Both the position numbers and the translations under genes were made by a program. Source: Lonicera japonica (lineage: Eukaryota; Streptophyta; Magnoliopsida; Dipsacales; Caprifoliaceae). From it: a stretch of 64,000 bases of DNA. This document shows, piece after piece, positions 60,370-64,000 of this stretch (its first letter is position 1; every line of letters begins with the position of its first letter). Where the stretch lies: the NCBI GenBank assembly GCA_021464415.1, contig CM038469.1, positions 61,051,650 to 61,115,649 of the forward strand, written 5' to 3'. The notes under the pieces are model-generated. The model made no database searches, was not told the origin of the DNA, and was given only the letters and a program-made list of their open reading frames with translations.

Positions 60370-62841
60370 ATAGGCTCAGTACATGATTTATTGTCGTGAT
60401 AAACATACTTGTTGCATCTTTCACACTTTCGCTTCTTTCTTGTACTTGAACTGTTTGTGTCAAACCGATTCTTTTTTAGTCGACCAGGCTGTTTGTGTCG
60501 AATCAATTCTTATAATTGACTGCTAAGAAGCATGAATCAATGTACTCGTAAATATTTTTATTATTCGCCAATATGCACAAAATGGCATTCGAACAGGGAA
60601 ACCATTAACGCACAATTAATTGCAGCCGTAGTGCCATGTTTCAAGATCTACGTGATAAGTCTTTTGCTCTCTAACTTCATACAACGTATTAGAGGACTTA
60701 GTCACCGTCCATGAAGAACTCTGGTGACCTTATCTTTCAGCTTATTTTCGACAGATTGACACAATTTATTTTTTTAACTCCTCGACGCCTCTCGCCCATC
60801 TGACATTTAGTTCATTATTTTCACCCAAATTTGATCTAGCATTGTTATAATTGGTATATTGCATTCATTTATAATCTAGGAGTTATAGCTTTCAGCCATA
60901 TTTTAAGTTATAACGCCGTACCTTTTTCCCGGAAAGAATGCATTTGCTTATCGTTCAACGGGTGAATTTTCCAATAAGTATGGAATGAATAAATGAATAT
61001 CTTAGGAATACCGTTTTTCAAGCCAATATGTCGGTCATAAATAAACGTAATTTATTTATACATTATGACGATAACATTTAGATGATTTAAGAACATTCCC
61101 AATTAGTAATATTTTTCGAGTCGACAACAGTCATCACCAACGGAAACATACCTATAAATAATACGATCAAGAATAACATATTAATTTTTGAGTAAGAAAC
61201 AACAATGGTTCGAAAACCCTTTTAGTATAATTGTAGTGATCACAGGTAAGGTGCTAAAAAGCTTTTAACACCCACACAAAGTGCACATACTGGGGTGCTA
61301 AACGCTGTTAGCACTAAAAGTGTAGATATACTAGGATGCTAAATGCTTTTAGCACCATTGCAGTCACCACTGTGTACCATTGTAAAAGTGTAGACATACT
61401 GGGGGTGCTAAAAGCATTTAGCACCATTGTAGTGACCACAATTAGGGTGCTAAAAAGCATTTAGCCCACCTACTGGAGTGCTAAACGCTTTTAGCACCAT
61501 TGCAGTTACCACTATGTAAAAGTGTAAACATACCGGAGTGCTAAACGTTTTTAGCACCATTGCAATCACCAAAGTGTAAGGTGCAGATAATGGGGTGCTA
61601 AAGAGGTTTTAACACCCTCCCAGTGTCCACATACATTTGTAGTTGAAGATGGTGTAGTAAAACTTTTTTAGTACCAACTATGCTACAAACAAACAGTTAC
61701 GAAATAAAATAAATAAATTTGGTAAACGTATCTCTATCACTATTAGTTCTAGTTGCAAAGAGCATGCAACCTTTAAAATTTGCCTTAAGATGGCATCCAT
61801 CCAAAGCTATTAAAGCTCGGCAAAAGTTGAATTCATATATACAAGCTTCATACGTTATGATTACTCTTTGAAACTTTCTAGTCGTGTTATCAACTTCAAG
61901 AACAACATAACTCCCCGGATTTGATTCCCTTATACTATTAGTGTACGAGACAAGTTATTGATACGATGCATAATCGTCACCATGGACTTCCTTGATCGCG
62001 TGACTCTTATCGGTATAGGCAAAGTATTATATCAATGTAACACCAAACTCGTGTCTAAAGTAATTGATAATGTCGGATGGTTTCGTGAGAGGTCTGTCCT
62101 GAATCAAATCTAAAACAATCGACTTAACAACCTGACTTGTCATTTCTGGGTTCCTTAAATCCTTGAAAGTAATGCCATATGTATGCTCGCCCATAATTTT
62201 CCTTATTTAAAAAAACTTATCAAGCTTAAACCTTGGAGATTCATGTATTCTTCACATTCATCATTTATCCTTGTACCTACTACAAATAACCTTAATCCTA
62301 TCACTATAATTTTTCTTATATTTAAACTTGAACCCCTTGTGAATCTCATATTTTTTTTAAACTAATCTGGAACTCATCTAAACCACCAGGAAATCTCTGT
62401 CCAACACCCGTAATACAATTTTTTTCAAGCATTACATTGACGTGGTTCACTATGAGATTAAGTTTCACTTTCTAAACTCCTACAATTAGAGGAGTTACTA
62501 GTAGAATTATTGCCTAGCACCAAGAATCTAGGAGCATCATTTCGCCTTGCAACTATATCTATGATGTTAATATATTGAACTGTTGCAAAGCAAACCATGT
62601 ATTATATGGCTTCGTTAGTATCTAGAACATATTCCTTGGCATCACGAGAGATGACTAACTCCAAATGTAATGGATTTATGTTAAACCACCTTTGACAGAT
62701 TGACATTTTCAGTACATTTATTGATAAACCTATAGAGATTTGAAATCCAAAACTAGAATTATTATAATGCACTTTGCCTAAAATTCTTCTATCAATATTC
62801 ATGTAAAAACCATTTAGCACCACTTGTAAACATAGTGACAA
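60370..62841 (-). pseudogene. MULE transposase pseudogene
   Basis: Reading the minus strand downward, conserved blocks appear in order. FKDLRNPEMTSQVVKSIVLD (near 62160) is followed by EFGVTL, HAIKEVHGDDYASY and NPGSYVVLEVD (near 61925). Then comes ALIALDGCHLKANFKGCML (near 61820), which holds the first catalytic Asp of the DDE transposase. After the gap with array 2, YGVIT and NMAESYNS (near 60920) and PIITMLDQIWVKIMN follow. The C-terminus has PGRLKKNRFDTN and RKKRKCERCNKYVYH, the zinc-knuckle region typical of MULEs. Stops and frameshifts are frequent, so it cannot be functional. Confidence 0.82.
61245..61680. repeat. GGTGCTAAA palindrome array 2, inside the transposase gene
   Basis: Modules recur near 61254, 61289, 61337, 61406, 61446, 61475, 61535 and 61595, several with CCATTGCAGTCACCA-like linkers. 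The array interrupts the transposase sequence between its DDE start and C-terminal half, in the position of an intron or later insertion. Confidence 0.8.
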
Positions 62842-63370
62842 GTAATCTAATGGGGCTAAAAGTCAGTTAGCACCATCTGTTAACACACATGACAAAAATC
62901 AGAAAATGTTAAATGCCATTTAGCACTACCGTTAAACAAACAAGATAATACCAAAAAGTGCTAAAAGCAATTTAGCACCATCTTATAACAAGAAGTAATT
63001 AGTAATATGATGGTGCTAAAAGCCGTTTAGCACCACCTGTAAACACACATGACAGTAATCAGAAGGTGCTAAAAGCAATTTAGCACCACCTGTCAACAAC
63101 TAGTGACCCTAAATGTGATGGTGCTAAAAGTCATTTAGCACTATCTTTCGAACATAAAAAACCTAAATTGATGGTGCTAAAAGCCATTTAACACCACTTT
63201 TCGCACATGTATAGTAATTTGAAGGTACTAAAAGTCATTTAACACCACATTTCAACACAATAACAAGCAATCTGATGGTGCTAAAAGTCATTTAGCACCA
63301 CCTGTTAATACATATGACAATAACCAGAAGGTGCTACACAATAATAAGTAATCTGATGGTGCAAAAACAA
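62810..63370. repeat. GGTGCTAAA palindrome array 3, period about 53 bp
   Basis: Modules start near 62858 (partial), 62902, 62955, 63012, 63065, 63120, 63173, 63224, 63277 and 63330. The distance between starts is 51-57 bp. Linkers share a CACCTGT(A/C)AAC...TGACA...AATC(A)GA consensus, so this is a minisatellite whose unit contains one 23-nt palindrome. Confidence 0.88.
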
Positions 63371-63832
63371 ATTAGGAGTTCATATCAATGTTTTTATTGA
63401 TTCGGATGAAGAAATTTGATCAATGGAAGCAATATATATGTAAATTTCACGGTTGAACAAATATATTAATGATCGAGATTAATCGAATGTGCTAAATCAT
63501 GATCTGATGTAATTTTTTTGAATCAATACGTGAACAATGAATTGGAATTGATTATCGGAATAATTTCTTGTGTCATCTCTCCGGCTTTGATAATCGACCG
63601 TTGTAAACTTTGAATTTTTTTGATTGAGATTTGGTTACAACTGTTTTTTGGAGACGAGATGTGAGATTTTATATTTATGTTTAATGTGTTATTAGTTAAA
63701 TAAAGAAAGGCATCAATGTCTTTTTCCTATAATGTCTTTAATTTACAATGCTAATTCATAACGAGTCTTTACGATTATGTTGTTATTGAAGTAGGCCCTT
63801 GTATTCAATTGCCTTTATATAATTGATTTTTT

Positions 63833-64000
63833 TTTTGAAGGAATAAATAATTAAATTTTTCTATTTAAGGGGTATATATATATATATATATATATATATT
63901 ATCACATGATTCACCACAATCGCTATAAAGTGCCACATTATGGTATTTTTTAAAAACGTAATTGAGCTGTCAAAGCTCAGCCAAACACAAAACAAAATAG
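63833..64000. other. Right-edge flank with (TA)n tract
   Basis: A direct-repeat copy related to 59159-59205 is followed by (TA)n at about 63871-63899. Nothing else is recognised. Confidence 0.6.

Larger units (their letters stand above)
59206..63832 (-). mobile_element. Decayed Mutator-like element (MULE) with palindromic repeat arrays
   Basis: The minus strand at about 60370-62840 translates in broken frames to a MuDR-type transposase (separate entry). Three arrays of GGTGCTAAA/TTTAGCACC palindromes lie at 59918-60200, 61245-61680 and 62810-63370, near both ends and in one internal gap. The element is flanked by a direct repeat of about 45 bp (GAAGGGATAAATAATT... at 59160 and GAAGGAATAAATAATT... 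at 63837). No convincing terminal inverted repeats could be aligned, so the boundaries are approximate. Confidence 0.65.

Noticed and set aside
62810..63370. CRISPR-like appearance of regularly spaced palindromic repeats
   Set aside because: This is plant nuclear DNA, the spacers are similar to each other rather than unique, and no cas genes exist. It is a minisatellite in a transposon.

Overview
This is nuclear DNA of a flowering plant, very probably a eudicot. It is strongly AT-rich, the genes have many introns, a nuclear gene for a mitochondrial iron-sulfur subunit is present, and the space between genes is packed with plant-type LINEs, hAT and Harbinger-like MITEs, CACTA and Mutator-like (MULE) remnants. 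The species cannot be fixed from the sequence.

Six host genes can be supported. (1) Minus strand, 2.07-3.87 kb: the first two exons of a very-long-chain 3-oxoacyl-CoA reductase (KCR). The gene runs off the left edge, and a 5'-truncated LINE sits inside its second intron. (2) Plus strand, 26.43-35.90 kb: a six-exon nuclear protein with five CCCH zinc fingers (402 aa predicted). Its introns hold a foldback MITE and a second inverted-repeat element, and a 1.29-kb element lies just upstream of its start codon. (3) Minus strand, 36.70-38.99 kb: a 76-aa NOI/RIN4-like protein with a 9-nt first coding exon and a 24-nt last exon. (4) Plus strand, 43.90-46.74 kb: mitochondrial SDH2 in two exons. (5) Plus strand, 48.88-49.32 kb: a two-exon gene for a putative secreted cysteine-rich peptide. 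(6) Minus strand, 49.92-54.07 kb: the mitochondrial F1-ATPase assembly chaperone ATP12 in four exons, with a terminal-inverted-repeat (TIR) element in intron 1. SDH2 and ATP12 both serve mitochondrial respiration, but nothing suggests they are co-regulated.

The rest is repeats. 4.3-18.1 kb is gene-free and holds nested MITEs, including two hAT-type elements with perfect 8-bp target duplications, a 1-kb inverted repeat, and a foldback MITE split by a CACTA fragment. 18.1-23.6 kb is an almost full-length but inactivated LINE on the minus strand (gag-like, endonuclease, RT and RNase H parts). 23.7-26.2 kb has two adjacent TIR elements. 54.2-55.4 kb holds a foldback element, and 56.4-58.4 kb holds an LTR-like sequence and a shrunken second copy. 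59.2-63.8 kb is a decayed MULE, recognised by translating the minus strand.

The most unusual signal is a shared architecture. Fixed-length 22-23-nt palindromic modules recur in groups inside elements. One motif (ACTCGGY / RCCGAGT arms around an 8-nt variable core) occurs in both the 24.9-26.2 kb and 54.2-55.4 kb elements. A different one (GGTGCTAAA / TTTAGCACC) occurs in three arrays inside the MULE. These are the best candidates in the window for something not yet described.
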